From Celeribacter indicus (GTDB lineage Bacteria > Pseudomonadota > Alphaproteobacteria > Rhodobacterales > Rhodobacteraceae): DNA of 64,000 nucleotides. A program made the translations under genes and the position numbers. The notes under the pieces were generated by a model. It saw only the letters and a program-made list of their open reading frames with translations, was not told the origin of the DNA and ran no database searches. This document shows, in pieces, positions 46,049 to 56,300 of the stretch (positions within the stretch are counted from its first letter, which is position 1; each line of letters starts with the position of its first letter). The DNA lies in the NCBI RefSeq assembly GCF_000819565.1, contig NZ_CP004393.1, positions 372,001 to 436,000 on the forward strand. Direction: 5' to 3'.

Positions 46049-46954
46049 ATGGAACTCGGTCAACCGAACGGCGCTGCGGCGCATGGCGCTTATGTCAAGG
46101 ACGTGACGGAAGCCACTTTCATGGCGGATGTGATCGACGCCTCGCAGGAGGTTCCGGTCATCGTCGATTTCTGGGCACCCTGGTGCGGCCCCTGCCGCCA
46201 GCTCGGGCCCGCGCTCGAGGCCGAGGTCGAGGCGGCGGGTGGCAAGGTTCTGATGGCGAAGGTCAACGTGGACGAGAACCAGATGATCGCGGGCCAGATG
46301 CGGGTGCAGTCGATCCCGACCGTCTATGCCTTTTACAAGGGGCAGCCGGTGGACGGGTTCCAGGGCGCCCTGCCGCCCTCGCAGATCAAGGATTTCGTGA
46401 AGAAGCTCGTGGACCTCACGGGGGACGGCGGGCTTGCCGAGGCGGTGGCTGCGGCAGAGGAGATGCTCGAGGCCGGTGCCGTGGATGACGCGATGCAGAC
46501 CTTCGCCGCCATTCTCGAGGAGGATCCCGACCTTGCCGCGGCCTTCGCCGGGCTTGCGCGCGGCTATCTCGCGAAGGGGGAGATCGAGCAGGCGGAGGCG
46601 GTGCTGAACGGTGTTCCGGCGGCAGCCGCGACCGATGCGGCGATCGAGGGCGTGCGCGCACAGATCGCGCTGGCGCGGGAGGCGGAGAATGCCGGCCCGG
46701 TCGCGGAACTGATGGCGAAGGTGGAGGCCAATCCGGCCGACATGCAGGCACGTTTCGACCTTGCCGTGGCGCTCCATGCCAGCGGTCAGGTCCAGGAGGC
46801 GGTCGATGTCCTTCTCGCGGCGTTCCGGCAGGATCGCGACTGGAACGGCGGGGCGGTGAAGGAGCAGCTTTTCAAGATCTTCGACAGCCTCAAGCCGAAC
46901 GATCCGATCGTGCTGAACGGGCGGCGCAAATTGTCCTCCATGATATTTGCCTGA
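46049..46954 (+). CDS. CnoX/YbbN-like thioredoxin-TPR protein
   Basis: A 301-residue cytoplasmic protein. The N-terminal thioredoxin domain (about 15-125) has the active site WAPWCGPC and cis-Pro in SIPTVYAF; the C-terminal half is helical with TPR-like repeats (GLARGYLAKGEIEQAEAVLNG in part). E. coli CnoX is a holdase that passes substrates to GroEL; here the redox CGPC motif is intact, as in many alphaproteobacterial versions. GGGGAG precedes the ATG at 46049; earlier in-frame codons run into xthA antisense-like sequence. Confidence 0.9.
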   Translation: MELGQPNGAAAHGAYVKDVTEATFMADVIDASQEVPVIVDFWAPWCGPCRQLGPALEAEVEAAGGKVLMAKVNVDENQMIAGQMRVQSIPTVYAFYKGQPVDGFQGALPPSQIKDFVKKLVDLTGDGGLAEAVAAAEEMLEAGAVDDAMQTFAAILEEDPDLAAAFAGLARGYLAKGEIEQAEAVLNGVPAAAATDAAIEGVRAQIALAREAENAGPVAELMAKVEANPADMQARFDLAVALHASGQVQEAVDVLLAAFRQDRDWNGGAVKEQLFKIFDSLKPNDPIVLNGRRKLSSMIFA

Positions 46955-46981
46955 CAGGGTCGGCGTTCTATCCTTAGGCCC

Positions 46982-47617
46982 ATGCTGAACGCGGCCGACC
47001 TTCCCGAGACGATTCCCGTCTTTCCGCTCCCCGGAGCGCTTCTGCTGCCCCGGTCGCGGCTTCCGCTGCACATCTTCGAGCCGCGGTATCTCCAGATGAT
47101 CGAGGACTGCCTGAAGAGCTCAACGCGTCTGATCGGTATGATCCAGCCGCGTGGCGGGGTCGCGGAGGGCAAGCTCAACGCGATCGGCTGCGCCGGGCGG
47201 CTGACGGGGTTTTCGGAGACCGAGGACGGGCGTTACATGATCACGCTCACCGGCATTTCCCGCTTCCGCACGCTGCGGGAGGCGACGGGATTCCTGCCCT
47301 ATCGCCGGTTCATCGTCGACTGGTCGGATTTCCGCGCGGATCTCGGCGCGAGCGAACACGATCCCGCGCTCGATCGGGAGGCGTTCATGGACCTGCTCAA
47401 ACGCTATTTCCGGCAGGAGGACCTGCGCACCGACTGGGACAACCTCGGACAGGCGGAGGACGAGCTGCTGATCAATTCGCTCTCCATGCTCTGCCCGTTC
47501 GAGCCGGAGGACAAACAGGCGCTCCTGGAGGCGCCGACCCTTTCCACGAGGCGCGAAACTCTGGTAACGCTGATGGAGTTCGCCCTGAGGGGCGGGTCCA
47601 GCGAGGAGATGATGTGA
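46982..47617 (+). CDS. Lon N-terminal (LON substrate-binding) domain protein
   Basis: A 211-residue protein made mainly of the LON substrate-binding domain: [20 protein letters not shown] (in part) and [14 protein letters not shown] near the start, [13 protein letters not shown] in the middle. It has no ATPase or protease domain. Function unknown; such stand-alone proteins are common in alphaproteobacteria, often after a thioredoxin-TPR gene as here. It overlaps the following Trm112-like gene by one base (TGATG). Confidence 0.9.
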   Translation: MLNAADLPETIPVFPLPGALLLPRSRLPLHIFEPRYLQMIEDCLKSSTRLIGMIQPRGGVAEGKLNAIGCAGRLTGFSETEDGRYMITLTGISRFRTLREATGFLPYRRFIVDWSDFRADLGASEHDPALDREAFMDLLKRYFRQEDLRTDWDNLGQAEDELLINSLSMLCPFEPEDKQALLEAPTLSTRRETLVTLMEFALRGGSSEEMM

Positions 47618-47802
47618 TGGACACGCAGCCGCAATTCGACCGTCGCATGCTTGAGGCACTGGTCTGTCCGCAGACCCATGCCGTCCTTGTCTACGACGCG
47701 GAGGCACAGGAACTGATCTCGAAGACGGCCGGTCTCGCCTATCCGATCCGCAACGGCATTCCGATCATGCTGGTGAGCGAGGCGCGCACGCTCGAGGACT
47801 GA
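47617..47802 (+). CDS. Trm112-family small protein
   Basis: A 61-residue protein with the Trm112p-like fold: [20 protein letters not shown], then [20 protein letters not shown]. These proteins activate methyltransferases in eukaryotes; the bacterial role is less defined. Only one cysteine remains of the zinc-ribbon motifs seen in some relatives. GAGGAG at 47603-47608 supports the ATG at 47617; an in-frame GTG lies one codon earlier. Third gene of the cnoX-like/LonN unit. Confidence 0.88.
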   Translation: MDTQPQFDRRMLEALVCPQTHAVLVYDAEAQELISKTAGLAYPIRNGIPIMLVSEARTLED

Positions 47803-47850
47803 TCCCGCGGAACGCAGACGTGCTGTGCCCCGCGGCGGGGAGGGTGCGGT

Positions 47851-49086
47851 TCAGAGCGGTATCCCGCGCAGGAGTTTCGGCAAGTCGCCGCTGACCCCCG
47901 CAGCTTCCCGGATCGCCGCGCGGCGCAGGCCGGCCACGGAATTCACGACACCCATGCCGATGTCGCGCGCGACACGCAGGAGCGGATTGTCGTTCGAGAA
48001 CAGTCTGTTGAAGCCATCGGTCATCAGCGCCATCGTCGAGATGTCGAAGCGACGCCACTGTTGGTAACGCGCCAGAACTTCCTCACGGCCGATGTCCTCG
48101 CCCCGCCGGCGTGCATCGACCAGCACCTCGGCGAGGGCGGCCACATCCTTCAGCCCGGCGTTCAGGCCCTGGCCTGCGATCGGGTGCATCCCGTGCGCCG
48201 CGTCGCCCACCAGTGCCACGCGCGGGGCGATGAAGGCATTGGCGAGCGTGATGTTGAGCGGATAGCTGAACCGTTGCCCGGCCAGGGAGATCTCGCCCAG
48301 GAAATCGCCGAAGCGCGGGCGCAGGACGGCGAGATAGTCTTCCTCGGACAGCGCCTCGATATCCGCTGCGAGTTTGTCCTTCTCCGTCCAGACGATCGAG
48401 CTCCGGTTGCCGGGAAGGGGCAGGATCGCGAGCGGGCCGGAGGGGAGGAAGAACTGGTGCGCACAGCCGTGATGCGGCTTTTCATGGGAAATCGCGCAGA
48501 CCAGGGCAGTCTGGCCGTAGCCCCAGCCGGTGCGCCCGATCCCGGCGCGCCGGGCGGTGCCGGAGGTGCGGCCGTCGCAGCCGGCAATCAGCCGCCCGCG
48601 CAGGGTCCGCCCGTCCGACAGCGTCAGCTCCGCGCCGCCCTCATCGACGGTCTGGCCGGCCACATAGCCCTCGACCTGGGTGATCTTCGGGTGGGCGTCG
48701 AGCGCGGCGAGGCAGGCCTGCCGCAGATAGCGGTCCTCGACCATGTAGCCCATGGGGCTCTCGTCGATTTCGCCGTCGCGGAATTCCAGGAGGAAGGGCG
48801 CGGGGCCCTCGTCCGGTCTGCCGTCCGTCACCTTCACGTCGAGGATCGGCTGGGCGTTCTGCGCGACGCCGTCCCAGATGCCGACCGCTTTCAGCAGGCG
48901 CTGCGACGACAGGGCGAGCGCATAGCCGCGCCCGTCGAACGTGTCGCTGGTGCGCGCGGCCTTCGGCAGGGTGTCCACGATGGTCACCGTCACACCCGCA
49001 TTGGCGCAGGCGAGGGCGAGGGCGGGGCCGTTGAGCCCGCCGCCGACGATCAGGATATCGCTTTCAGGGATTGCGTCTGTGGTCAT
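47851..49086 (-). CDS. UbiH/UbiF/UbiL-type FAD-dependent ubiquinone hydroxylase
   Basis: A 411-residue flavin monooxygenase of the UbiH/COQ6 family that hydroxylates ubiquinone precursors with O2. The FAD motif DILIVGGGLNGPALALA (about 10-26), the DG-type motif LIAGCDGRTSGTARR (in part) and the second FAD motif RVALVGDAAHGMHPIAGQGLN (about 283-303, in part) are clear. Which ring position it acts on cannot be told from sequence; alphaproteobacterial UbiL can act on several. It is the aerobic counterpart of the UbiUV system at 1-2437. Confidence 0.9.
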   Translation of the reverse strand: MTTDAIPESDILIVGGGLNGPALALACANAGVTVTIVDTLPKAARTSDTFDGRGYALALSSQRLLKAVGIWDGVAQNAQPILDVKVTDGRPDEGPAPFLLEFRDGEIDESPMGYMVEDRYLRQACLAALDAHPKITQVEGYVAGQTVDEGGAELTLSDGRTLRGRLIAGCDGRTSGTARRAGIGRTGWGYGQTALVCAISHEKPHHGCAHQFFLPSGPLAILPLPGNRSSIVWTEKDKLAADIEALSEEDYLAVLRPRFGDFLGEISLAGQRFSYPLNITLANAFIAPRVALVGDAAHGMHPIAGQGLNAGLKDVAALAEVLVDARRRGEDIGREEVLARYQQWRRFDISTMALMTDGFNRLFSNDNPLLRVARDIGMGVVNSVAGLRRAAIREAAGVSGDLPKLLRGIPL

Positions 49087-49184
49087 GGCGGCCTCCTTCG
49101 GGGGGCAATATGACGTGCGGCGCGGGATTGTCCATGCGCCGCTGCGCCGCTAGCTTGGCCGCGAAGCACGAGAAAGGGCACACG

Positions 49185-50513
49185 ATGGGCGATTTCGAGA
49201 ACATGAGCATGTGCGAGCTCGGCCGGGCCATCGGTCGCGAGGAGATCGACCCGCGCGAGCTTGCCGCCGATTGCCTCGACCGCACGCGGGCGCATCCGCT
49301 GGCGGATCGCATCTACGCGCGTCTCATGGAGGACCGTGCCATGGCGGAGGCGGAGGCCGCCTTCGCGCGGCAGAGGGCCGGGATGCGGCGCGGGCTTCTC
49401 GACGGGGTGCCGGTGTCGTGGAAGGATCTCTTCGACACCGCGGGGGTGGCGACCGAGGCCGGCACGGCGCTTTTGAAAGATCGGGTGCCGGAGCGGGATT
49501 GCGAGGTGCTGCGGCGGGCTTCGTCGGCGGGTCTCGTGGCGCTCGGCAAGACCCATATGTCGGAACTGGCGTTCTCCGGTCTCGGCCTCAACCCCGTCAC
49601 CGCCACGCCGCCCTGCGTGAACGATGCCGAGGCGGTGTCGGGCGGCTCGTCCTCCGGCGCGGCGGCCTCCGTCGCCTTCGGGCTGGCGCCGGGCGCGATC
49701 GGGACGGATACCGGCGGCTCGGTCCGCATTCCGGCGGCGTGGAACGATCTCGTGGGGCTGAAGACGACCTCCGGCCGGCTGTCGCTCGAGGGCGTGGTGC
49801 CGCTCGCTGCCGCCTTCGACACGGTGGGTCCCATCGTGAAGACGGTGGAGGATGCCGCCGAGACGCTCGCCGTGCTCGACGGTTCGGCGGCGCCGGACCT
49901 GCGCGGCGCGACGCTCGAGGGCAGGCGGTTTCTGGTGCTCGAGAACGTGGTCTTCGACGACATCCGGGATGCGCCGCGGGATGCGTTCGACCATGCGGCG
50001 GAACGGTTCGAGGCGGCGGGGGCGGAGATCGTGCGGGCGGAGATCGGCGCGTTGACGGAGGCGATGGGCCTGTCCGGCATCCTTTTCACCGCAGAGGCCT
50101 ATGCAGAATGGCGCGACCTGATCGAAAGCCGTCCGGAGATGATGTATCCGCGCATCCTCGACCGGTTCCGGGCGGGCGGGGTCTTTGGCGGGGCCGATGT
50201 TCTCGCCGGGTGGAAGCTGCTCGAGCATCTGCGCGCGCGCTATCTCGAGGCGACGGCGGGCTATGACGCGGTGATCCTGCCGACCGCGCCGATCCTGCCG
50301 CCGCATGCGGAGCGGCTGTTGCAGGACGCCGACTATTACGTGACGGAGAACCTGCTCGCGCTGCGCAATACCCGTGTCGCGAACCTGATGGGGCTTCCGG
50401 CGCTGACCCTGCCGACGGGCGTGCCGTCCTGCGGCGTCCTGTTGCAGACGCCGCCGATGACCGAGGCGCGGCTCCTGCGGCTTGGTGCGGCGGCAGAGGC
50501 GGCGCTGGCCTAA
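49185..50513 (+). CDS. Amidase-signature hydrolase
   Basis: A 442-residue amidase with the Ser-cisSer-Lys triad: K80 in VSWKDLF, S155 in SGGSSSGAAAS and nucleophile S179 in TDTGGSVRIPA; the 24-residue spacing of the two serines is standard. It resembles AtzF/GatA-like amidases; the substrate is unknown. The ATG at 49185 with AGAAAGG upstream was chosen; earlier in-frame codons add unrelated sequence. It is divergent from the ubiquinone hydroxylase gene. Confidence 0.92.
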   Translation: MGDFENMSMCELGRAIGREEIDPRELAADCLDRTRAHPLADRIYARLMEDRAMAEAEAAFARQRAGMRRGLLDGVPVSWKDLFDTAGVATEAGTALLKDRVPERDCEVLRRASSAGLVALGKTHMSELAFSGLGLNPVTATPPCVNDAEAVSGGSSSGAAASVAFGLAPGAIGTDTGGSVRIPAAWNDLVGLKTTSGRLSLEGVVPLAAAFDTVGPIVKTVEDAAETLAVLDGSAAPDLRGATLEGRRFLVLENVVFDDIRDAPRDAFDHAAERFEAAGAEIVRAEIGALTEAMGLSGILFTAEAYAEWRDLIESRPEMMYPRILDRFRAGGVFGGADVLAGWKLLEHLRARYLEATAGYDAVILPTAPILPPHAERLLQDADYYVTENLLALRNTRVANLMGLPALTLPTGVPSCGVLLQTPPMTEARLLRLGAAAEAALA

Positions 50514-50647
50514 AAGCCACAGCCGGCGATTCGCCCCGCTGTCCACCCCTCTCTTTTGCTGGACCAGGCGGGAGCGGCCCGCTATCCTGAGCGCAAACAC
50601 GCGGGCAAAAAGAAAAGATCCGTCAAACCGAGGCAGTAGCAGTATCC

Positions 50648-51835
50648 ATGACGTTCCCTGAGCGGTTTTCCAACCTGCCGGAATATGCGTTTCCGCGCTT
50701 GCGGAGCCTTCTCGACGCGCATGCGCCGGGGGGCGAGGTGGTGCACATGACCATCGGGGAACCGCGCCATGCGATGCCGGATTTCGTCGGAGAGGTGCTG
50801 GCGGAGAATATCGGGGGGTTCGGCAAGTATCCCAACAACTACGGCAGCGATGCGTTGCTCTCCTCGATTTCCGGCTGGCTGTCGCGCCGTTTCGGCATCG
50901 CGGTCGATCCGGAGACGGAGATCATGGCGGTGAACGGGACGCGCGAGGGGCTGATGAACGCCTGCCTCGCGCTGTGTCCCGAGACAAAGAACGGCCGCCA
51001 GCCGGTCGTGCTGACCCCGAACCCGTTCTACCAGGTCTATGCCGTGGCCGCCGTGACCGTGGGGGCGGAGCCCGTCTTCGTGCCGGCGACGCGGGAGACG
51101 GGCTTCCTGCCCGATTACGCGGGGCTCCCGGCTGAGATCCTCGACCGTGCGGCCATTGCCTATGTCTGTAGCCCGTCCAACCCGCAGGGGGCGGTGGCTT
51201 CGCGGGACTATCTGCGCGGGCTGATCGCGCTCGCCGAAAAGCACGACTTCAAGATCTTCGCGGATGAGTGCTATTCCGAGATCTATCGCGGTGAAAAACC
51301 CGCGGGGGCGCTCGAAGTGGCGCGGGAGATGGGGGCGGATCCGGAGCGGGTGGCGATCTTCCATTCGCTGTCGAAACGCTCCAACCTTCCGGGGCTGCGT
51401 TCCGGGTTCGTCGCGGCCGGGCCGGAGAACATGCTGCGCATCCGGCGGCTGCGCGCCTATGCGGGGGCGCCGCTGCCCGACCCGATCCAGGCGGTCTCCG
51501 CCCGTGTCTGGGCGGATGAGGCGCATGTCGAGGCGTCGCGGGCGCTCTATGTCGAGAAATTCGACCTCGCCGACGAGATCTTTGCCGGCATCGAGGGCGC
51601 CGGGGCGCCGGATGCGGGCTTCTTCCTGTGGCTGCCGGTCGGCGATGGCGAGCAGACCGCCCTGAAGCTCTGGACGGAGACGGGTGTCCGGGTGCTTCCG
51701 GGGGCCTATCTGTCGCGGGAGGTGAACGGGGAGAACCCCGGCAAGGACTATATCCGGGTCGCGCTGGTGGCCCCAAGAGAAGAGACACGGCGCGGGCTCG
51801 TCACGCTTCGCGACTGTTTGTACGGGAAAGGTTAA
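50648..51835 (+). CDS. Class I/II aminotransferase, DapC-like
   Basis: A 395-residue PLP aminotransferase. The PLP lysine is in FHSLSKRSNLPGLRSGF (about residues 237-253), with YVCSPSNPQGAV and ADECYSEIYRG before it. It is closest in style to N-succinyldiaminopimelate aminotransferases (DapC) of lysine/peptidoglycan synthesis in Rhodobacteraceae, but aromatic or other amino acids are possible. ftsK starts 9 bases after it, so they are probably one operon. Confidence 0.88.
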   Translation: MTFPERFSNLPEYAFPRLRSLLDAHAPGGEVVHMTIGEPRHAMPDFVGEVLAENIGGFGKYPNNYGSDALLSSISGWLSRRFGIAVDPETEIMAVNGTREGLMNACLALCPETKNGRQPVVLTPNPFYQVYAVAAVTVGAEPVFVPATRETGFLPDYAGLPAEILDRAAIAYVCSPSNPQGAVASRDYLRGLIALAEKHDFKIFADECYSEIYRGEKPAGALEVAREMGADPERVAIFHSLSKRSNLPGLRSGFVAAGPENMLRIRRLRAYAGAPLPDPIQAVSARVWADEAHVEASRALYVEKFDLADEIFAGIEGAGAPDAGFFLWLPVGDGEQTALKLWTETGVRVLPGAYLSREVNGENPGKDYIRVALVAPREETRRGLVTLRDCLYGKG

Positions 51836-51844
51836 GAGGCAGGT

Positions 51845-54800
51845 ATGGCATCCTATCAGGCACGTGGCCGCGATCCGCTTTTCGACAGAAACACCCAGGC
51901 CGCGCTCGAGCGGCGCAGCAAGGAACTGATCGGCATCGGCCTGATCGGTGTGGGCGTGCTGTTCGCGCTGATGCTCGGTTCCTACGTGCCCGAGGACCCG
52001 AGCTGGCTGGCGGCGACGGACGCGCCGGTGCGCAACATCCTCGGCCGGTTCGGCGCCTCCGTCGCCTCGCCGCTCATGATCATCGTCGGCGTCGCCTCCT
52101 GGGGCTTCGCGCTCGTCTTCCTCGCCTGGGGGCTGCGCTTCGTGCTGCATCGCGGATCGGACCGGGCGCTGTCACGTGCCGTCTTCGCGCCGATCGCCAT
52201 TGCCGTCGCCGCCGTCTATGCCTCGACCCATGCCTCCTCGGCGCCGCAATCCTTCGGCGGGCTCTTTGGCGATACGGTGCTGGCCGCGCTGATCCAGATC
52301 GTGCCGCTCGGCGCCGGCCTGAGCCTCAAGGTGCTGTCCTTCGGCGCCTTCTTCGCGGCGCTAGGCCTGTCGCTCTTCGCCTTCGGCTTCACCCGTGCGG
52401 AACTCGTGTCGGGGCTTCGCTTCCTGCTGATCGGCATCGTGTCGCTCTATGCGCTCGTGCTGCACCTTCTCGGGCGCTCCGCACGCGGTTCCGTCGCGGT
52501 CAGCCAGCGCCTTGCCGCCACGGCGGCGGAACGGCGCGACGCGCGACGTCAGGCCGCGGCGGAGCTTGCCGAACTCGAGGCGCTTCAGGTCGCGCAGGCC
52601 GCGCCGCAGCCGGCGCGGGTGCTGCGGGCGCAGCGCGAGGACGCGTTCGATGTGGTGGAGCGTGAGGAGGCGCCCGAACTGCCCCTGCCGGAGACGAAAC
52701 CGTCGCTTTTCGCCAAAGTGCCGAACCTGCTCAGGCGCGCGCCGGCCGAGGAGCCGGAACTCGTGGAGCGTGGCTATGCGCCCGATGTGGAGATCGCACC
52801 GGGTCAGGAAGACCGGATCAGCTCCAAGATCGCGAATGTCATCAACGCGCGCGCCCGCGCCGGATCGCGGGCGATCACGCCGGGCATGGAACGGGTCGAG
52901 CCGCCTCTGACCGCCGCGCAAAAGGCTGTCGCGAGGTACAAGAAGGGGCCGAAGCCGATGATCTTCACCCCGCCGCCCGCGCCGCAGCCGGTCGCGGCGC
53001 CGTCCGTGGTGCAGGCGCCAGCCGGGGCAGAGGCGGTCGGCCATGGCGGGGCGGCTTACGGGGCCGGTCATGATGTCGACTATGCCGAGTATGCAGGGCA
53101 ATTGAGCGGCATGGACGATCCTGCGGAGGGCGGCTATGTGCGCGAGGATTATTCCCACGCGGAGTGGGATGCGGACAACTGGGAGGGCATGGAGACCGCA
53201 GAGGCCGGTTGGGACGAGCCCGACGACCTCGAGACGCCGGACTATGTCGCGGCGCAGGCGCTTCGCTACGAACCCGCCGCCCCGCTTCCGGAGGCGAAAA
53301 AGGTCGTGCAGCACCCGGTGCGCAAGCCTGTCCAGCCCTCGAGGCAGGCCCAGGCCGAGGCGCAGCCGGTTCTGAAATTCGACCCGAAGGAGGCCGAATA
53401 CGAGGTTCCACCGCTGTCGCTTCTGGAAAATCCGGTCAATATCGTGCGCCATTCGCTTTCCGACGAGGCGCTCGAGGAAAACGCGCGGATGCTGGAGAAC
53501 GTGCTCGACGATTACGGCGTGAAGGGGGAGATCGTGTCGGTCCGGCCCGGCCCCGTGGTGACGATGTACGAGCTCGAGCCCGCGCCGGGTCTGAAGGCGA
53601 GCCGGGTGATCGGGCTGGCCGACGATATCGCGCGGTCGATGTCGGCCCTGTCGGCGCGGGTTTCCACCGTACCGGGGCGGTCGGTGATCGGGATCGAGCT
53701 TCCGAACGAGAACCGCGAAATGGTGTCCTTCCGCGAGATCCTGTCGGGCCGCGATTTCGGCGATGGCAAGCATGCCCTGCCGCTCGCGCTCGGCAAGGAC
53801 ATCGGCGGCGATCCGGTCGTCACGAACCTCGCCAAGATGCCGCACCTGCTGATCGCGGGGACAACCGGGTCGGGGAAATCCGTGGCGATCAACACGATGA
53901 TCCTGTCGCTGCTCTATCGGCTGACGCCGGAGGATTGCCGGCTGATCATGATCGACCCGAAGATGCTCGAACTTTCGGTCTATGACGGCATTCCGCACCT
54001 GCTGAGCCCGGTGGTGACTGATCCGAAGAAGGCGGTCGTGGCGCTCAAATGGGTCGTGGCGGAGATGGAAGACCGCTACCGCAAGATGTCGAAGATGGGT
54101 GTGCGCAACATCGACGGCTACAACGGCCGGGTGAAGGAGGCGTTGTCGCGGGGCGAGATGTTCTCCCGTACGGTGCAGACGGGATTCGACGACGAAACCG
54201 GCGACCCGATTTTCGAGACGGAGGAATTCCAGCCCGAGAAACTGCCTTATATCGTGGTCATCGTCGATGAGATGGCGGACCTGATGATGGTGGCGGGCAA
54301 GGAGATCGAGGCCTGTATCCAGCGGCTTGCGCAGATGGCGCGGGCCTCCGGCATCCATCTGATCATGGCGACGCAGCGCCCGTCCGTGGACGTTATCACC
54401 GGCACGATCAAGGCGAACTTCCCCACGCGGATCTCCTTCCAGGTGACGTCGAAGATCGATTCGCGCACCATTCTGGGCGAGCAGGGGGCCGAGCAGCTTC
54501 TGGGCATGGGCGACATGCTCTACATGGCCGGGGGTGGGCGCATCCAGCGATGCCACGCGCCTTTCGTCTCCGACGAGGAGGTGGAAAAGGTCGTGTCCTA
54601 CCTCAAGTCCTACGGGCCGCCCGACTATGTCGGCGGTGTGGTCGAGGGGCCGGACAGCGAGAAGGAGGCCGATATCGACGCCGTTCTTGGCCTCGGCAGC
54701 ACCGGCGGCAACACGAGCGGCGAAGATGCGCTCTACGATCAGGCAGTCGCGATCGTCATCAAGGACCGCAAATGTTCGACCTCCTACATCCAGCGCAAGC

Positions 54801-54913
54801 TCGCGATCGGCTACAACAAGGCGGCGCGGCTGGTGGAGCAGATGGAGGAGGAGGGCGTGGTCTCCCCCGCGAACCATGTCGGCAAGCGCGAGATCCTTGT
54901 GCCCGAACAGTGA
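51845..54913 (+). CDS. ftsK: DNA translocase FtsK
   Basis: A 1022-residue septal DNA pump that clears chromosome termini at division and activates XerCD. About four membrane helices lie in residues 30-215, followed by a Pro/Ala/Glu-rich linker (about 220-500), the motor domain with Walker [11 protein letters not shown] (about 675-684) and Walker [14 protein letters not shown], and the C-terminal gamma winged helix ([17 protein letters not shown]) that reads KOPS. Longer than many because of its linker. Confidence 0.96.
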   Translation: MASYQARGRDPLFDRNTQAALERRSKELIGIGLIGVGVLFALMLGSYVPEDPSWLAATDAPVRNILGRFGASVASPLMIIVGVASWGFALVFLAWGLRFVLHRGSDRALSRAVFAPIAIAVAAVYASTHASSAPQSFGGLFGDTVLAALIQIVPLGAGLSLKVLSFGAFFAALGLSLFAFGFTRAELVSGLRFLLIGIVSLYALVLHLLGRSARGSVAVSQRLAATAAERRDARRQAAAELAELEALQVAQAAPQPARVLRAQREDAFDVVEREEAPELPLPETKPSLFAKVPNLLRRAPAEEPELVERGYAPDVEIAPGQEDRISSKIANVINARARAGSRAITPGMERVEPPLTAAQKAVARYKKGPKPMIFTPPPAPQPVAAPSVVQAPAGAEAVGHGGAAYGAGHDVDYAEYAGQLSGMDDPAEGGYVREDYSHAEWDADNWEGMETAEAGWDEPDDLETPDYVAAQALRYEPAAPLPEAKKVVQHPVRKPVQPSRQAQAEAQPVLKFDPKEAEYEVPPLSLLENPVNIVRHSLSDEALEENARMLENVLDDYGVKGEIVSVRPGPVVTMYELEPAPGLKASRVIGLADDIARSMSALSARVSTVPGRSVIGIELPNENREMVSFREILSGRDFGDGKHALPLALGKDIGGDPVVTNLAKMPHLLIAGTTGSGKSVAINTMILSLLYRLTPEDCRLIMIDPKMLELSVYDGIPHLLSPVVTDPKKAVVALKWVVAEMEDRYRKMSKMGVRNIDGYNGRVKEALSRGEMFSRTVQTGFDDETGDPIFETEEFQPEKLPYIVVIVDEMADLMMVAGKEIEACIQRLAQMARASGIHLIMATQRPSVDVITGTIKANFPTRISFQVTSKIDSRTILGEQGAEQLLGMGDMLYMAGGGRIQRCHAPFVSDEEVEKVVSYLKSYGPPDYVGGVVEGPDSEKEADIDAVLGLGSTGGNTSGEDALYDQAVAIVIKDRKCSTSYIQRKLAIGYNKAARLVEQMEEEGVVSPANHVGKREILVPEQ

Positions 54914-54993
54914 CTTGCGCGCTCTCGGCGGTCTCGCGCGCTCGTGAGGCAAAGAGATGTGGCGGTGCGCGAAAACGGGCATATATTCCGGTC

Positions 54994-55608
54994 ATGAAAA
55001 GATTTCTGACCGCTCTCGCGCCCGCCGTCCTGTTCGCCCTCTCGACCGTCGCTCCGGCGGTGGCGGAGAAATTGCCGCTGTCCACCCTCTCGGCCTATCT
55101 CAACGGTCTGTCGACGGTTCAGGCGGAGTTCGTCCAGACCAATGACGACGGATCGCGTTCGAACGGAACGGTGACGATCAAGCGGCCGGGGCGCATCCGC
55201 CTGGAATACGGCGGACCGGGGGATCCGCTGGTGCTGGGCATGGGCGGGCAGGTCGCGGTGTTCGATCCCGGCTCGAACGAGCCGCCGCAGCGCTTTCCGA
55301 TGTCGCAGACGCCGCTCAACGTCATCCTCGCCCGCAACATCGACCTGACGCGTGCGAAGATGGTCGTGTCCCATACGGAGCGCAATGGCGATACGATCGT
55401 GCGCGCGCAGGATCCCGACCATCCGGAATACGGATATATCGACCTCATCTTCAGCAACACGCCGGTGCTCAAGGCCTGGATCGTGCATGACGAGAGCGGC
55501 GCGACGACGGAGGTGCAGCTTCAGCGGATGTCCCTTGGCGGGTCAGTGTCCGACGGTGTCTTCAACATCCGCTCGGAGGCGCGCCGGCGCGGCACGCCGC
55601 TCGACTGA
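54994..55608 (+). CDS. lolA: LolA-like outer membrane lipoprotein carrier
   Basis: A 204-residue periplasmic protein that shuttles lipoproteins from LolCDE to the outer membrane. Signal peptide MKRFLTALAPAVLFALSTVAP; the mature part has VQAEFVQTNDDGSRSNGTV (in part) and KRPGRIRLEYG, typical LolA. It follows ftsK (81 bases), an order conserved in many proteobacteria. It is convergent with the SLT lipoprotein gene, 2 bases apart. Confidence 0.93.
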   Translation: MKRFLTALAPAVLFALSTVAPAVAEKLPLSTLSAYLNGLSTVQAEFVQTNDDGSRSNGTVTIKRPGRIRLEYGGPGDPLVLGMGGQVAVFDPGSNEPPQRFPMSQTPLNVILARNIDLTRAKMVVSHTERNGDTIVRAQDPDHPEYGYIDLIFSNTPVLKAWIVHDESGATTEVQLQRMSLGGSVSDGVFNIRSEARRRGTPLD

Positions 55609-55610
55609 TC

Positions 55611-56195
55611 TCAGAGCTTGCGGCAGGCGATGAGCTGTTCGCGGTAGACGGCCGAACGTTTTGCGACATCGGCCGAGACGCGCAGGAGCCAGGCCTTCGA
55701 GTTGTGGCTGCCGCGGGCATAGCCGTTGCGGCCCTCGTGATAGGCGAGATACTGGCTGCGGGCGTCGTTCTTCGGGATGCCGAGCGTTTCGTAGCTCTTG
55801 TTCATGTACCATCCCATGAAATCGGTCGCGTCCCGGATCCGGTCGCGTTTTGCACCGCGGCGGTTCTGTTCCTTGCGATATTCCTCCCAGGTGGCGTCGA
55901 GCGCCTGGGCATAGCCGAAGGCGGAACTCTGGCGGCCCATCGGGATCACCCCCAGCACGAAACGGTAGGGGGTGCGGGCGTCTCCGATGAATTTGCTTTC
56001 TTGATAGAACGTCGCCATTTGCACGTTTACCGGGATGCCCCATTTGCGCTGGGTGTTCTGCATCGCGCGCAGATAGGCCGGACGTTCCGCCACGATGGAA
56101 CAGGCGTTGTCGAGATCGCGCGGCGCGGAAAAATTGCCGCTGCCGCAGGCCGACACCAGTAGAAGAAGGGCCACGGCGCGAAGACGTCTGCTCAT
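55611..56195 (-). CDS. Transglycosylase SLT-domain lipoprotein
   Basis: A 194-residue predicted lipoprotein: MSRRLRAVALLLLVSA then Cys17. The body resembles the SLT lysozyme-like domain with the likely catalytic Glu in ATFYQESKFIG and FGYAQALDATWEEY. It probably cleaves peptidoglycan strands at the outer membrane. The ATG at 56195 gives a clean lipobox. Transcribed alone. Confidence 0.85.
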   Translation of the reverse strand: MSRRLRAVALLLLVSACGSGNFSAPRDLDNACSIVAERPAYLRAMQNTQRKWGIPVNVQMATFYQESKFIGDARTPYRFVLGVIPMGRQSSAFGYAQALDATWEEYRKEQNRRGAKRDRIRDATDFMGWYMNKSYETLGIPKNDARSQYLAYHEGRNGYARGSHNSKAWLLRVSADVAKRSAVYREQLIACRKL

Positions 56196-56300
56196 CTCTG
56201 CCTCTCGCTTTCTTGGTTTTGCGGCAGAATAGCGAATTCATGCGCCGTGTGAAATGTCTTTCCTGTGAGGGTGTATGTGCTGTTTGGCGCTCCGGCGGGC

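Noticed and set aside
47828..47840. Small GC hairpin CCCCGC/GCGGGG between the Trm112-like gene and the ubiquinone hydroxylase gene
   Set aside because: Short stem with a one-base centre and no T-run; expected by chance at this GC content.
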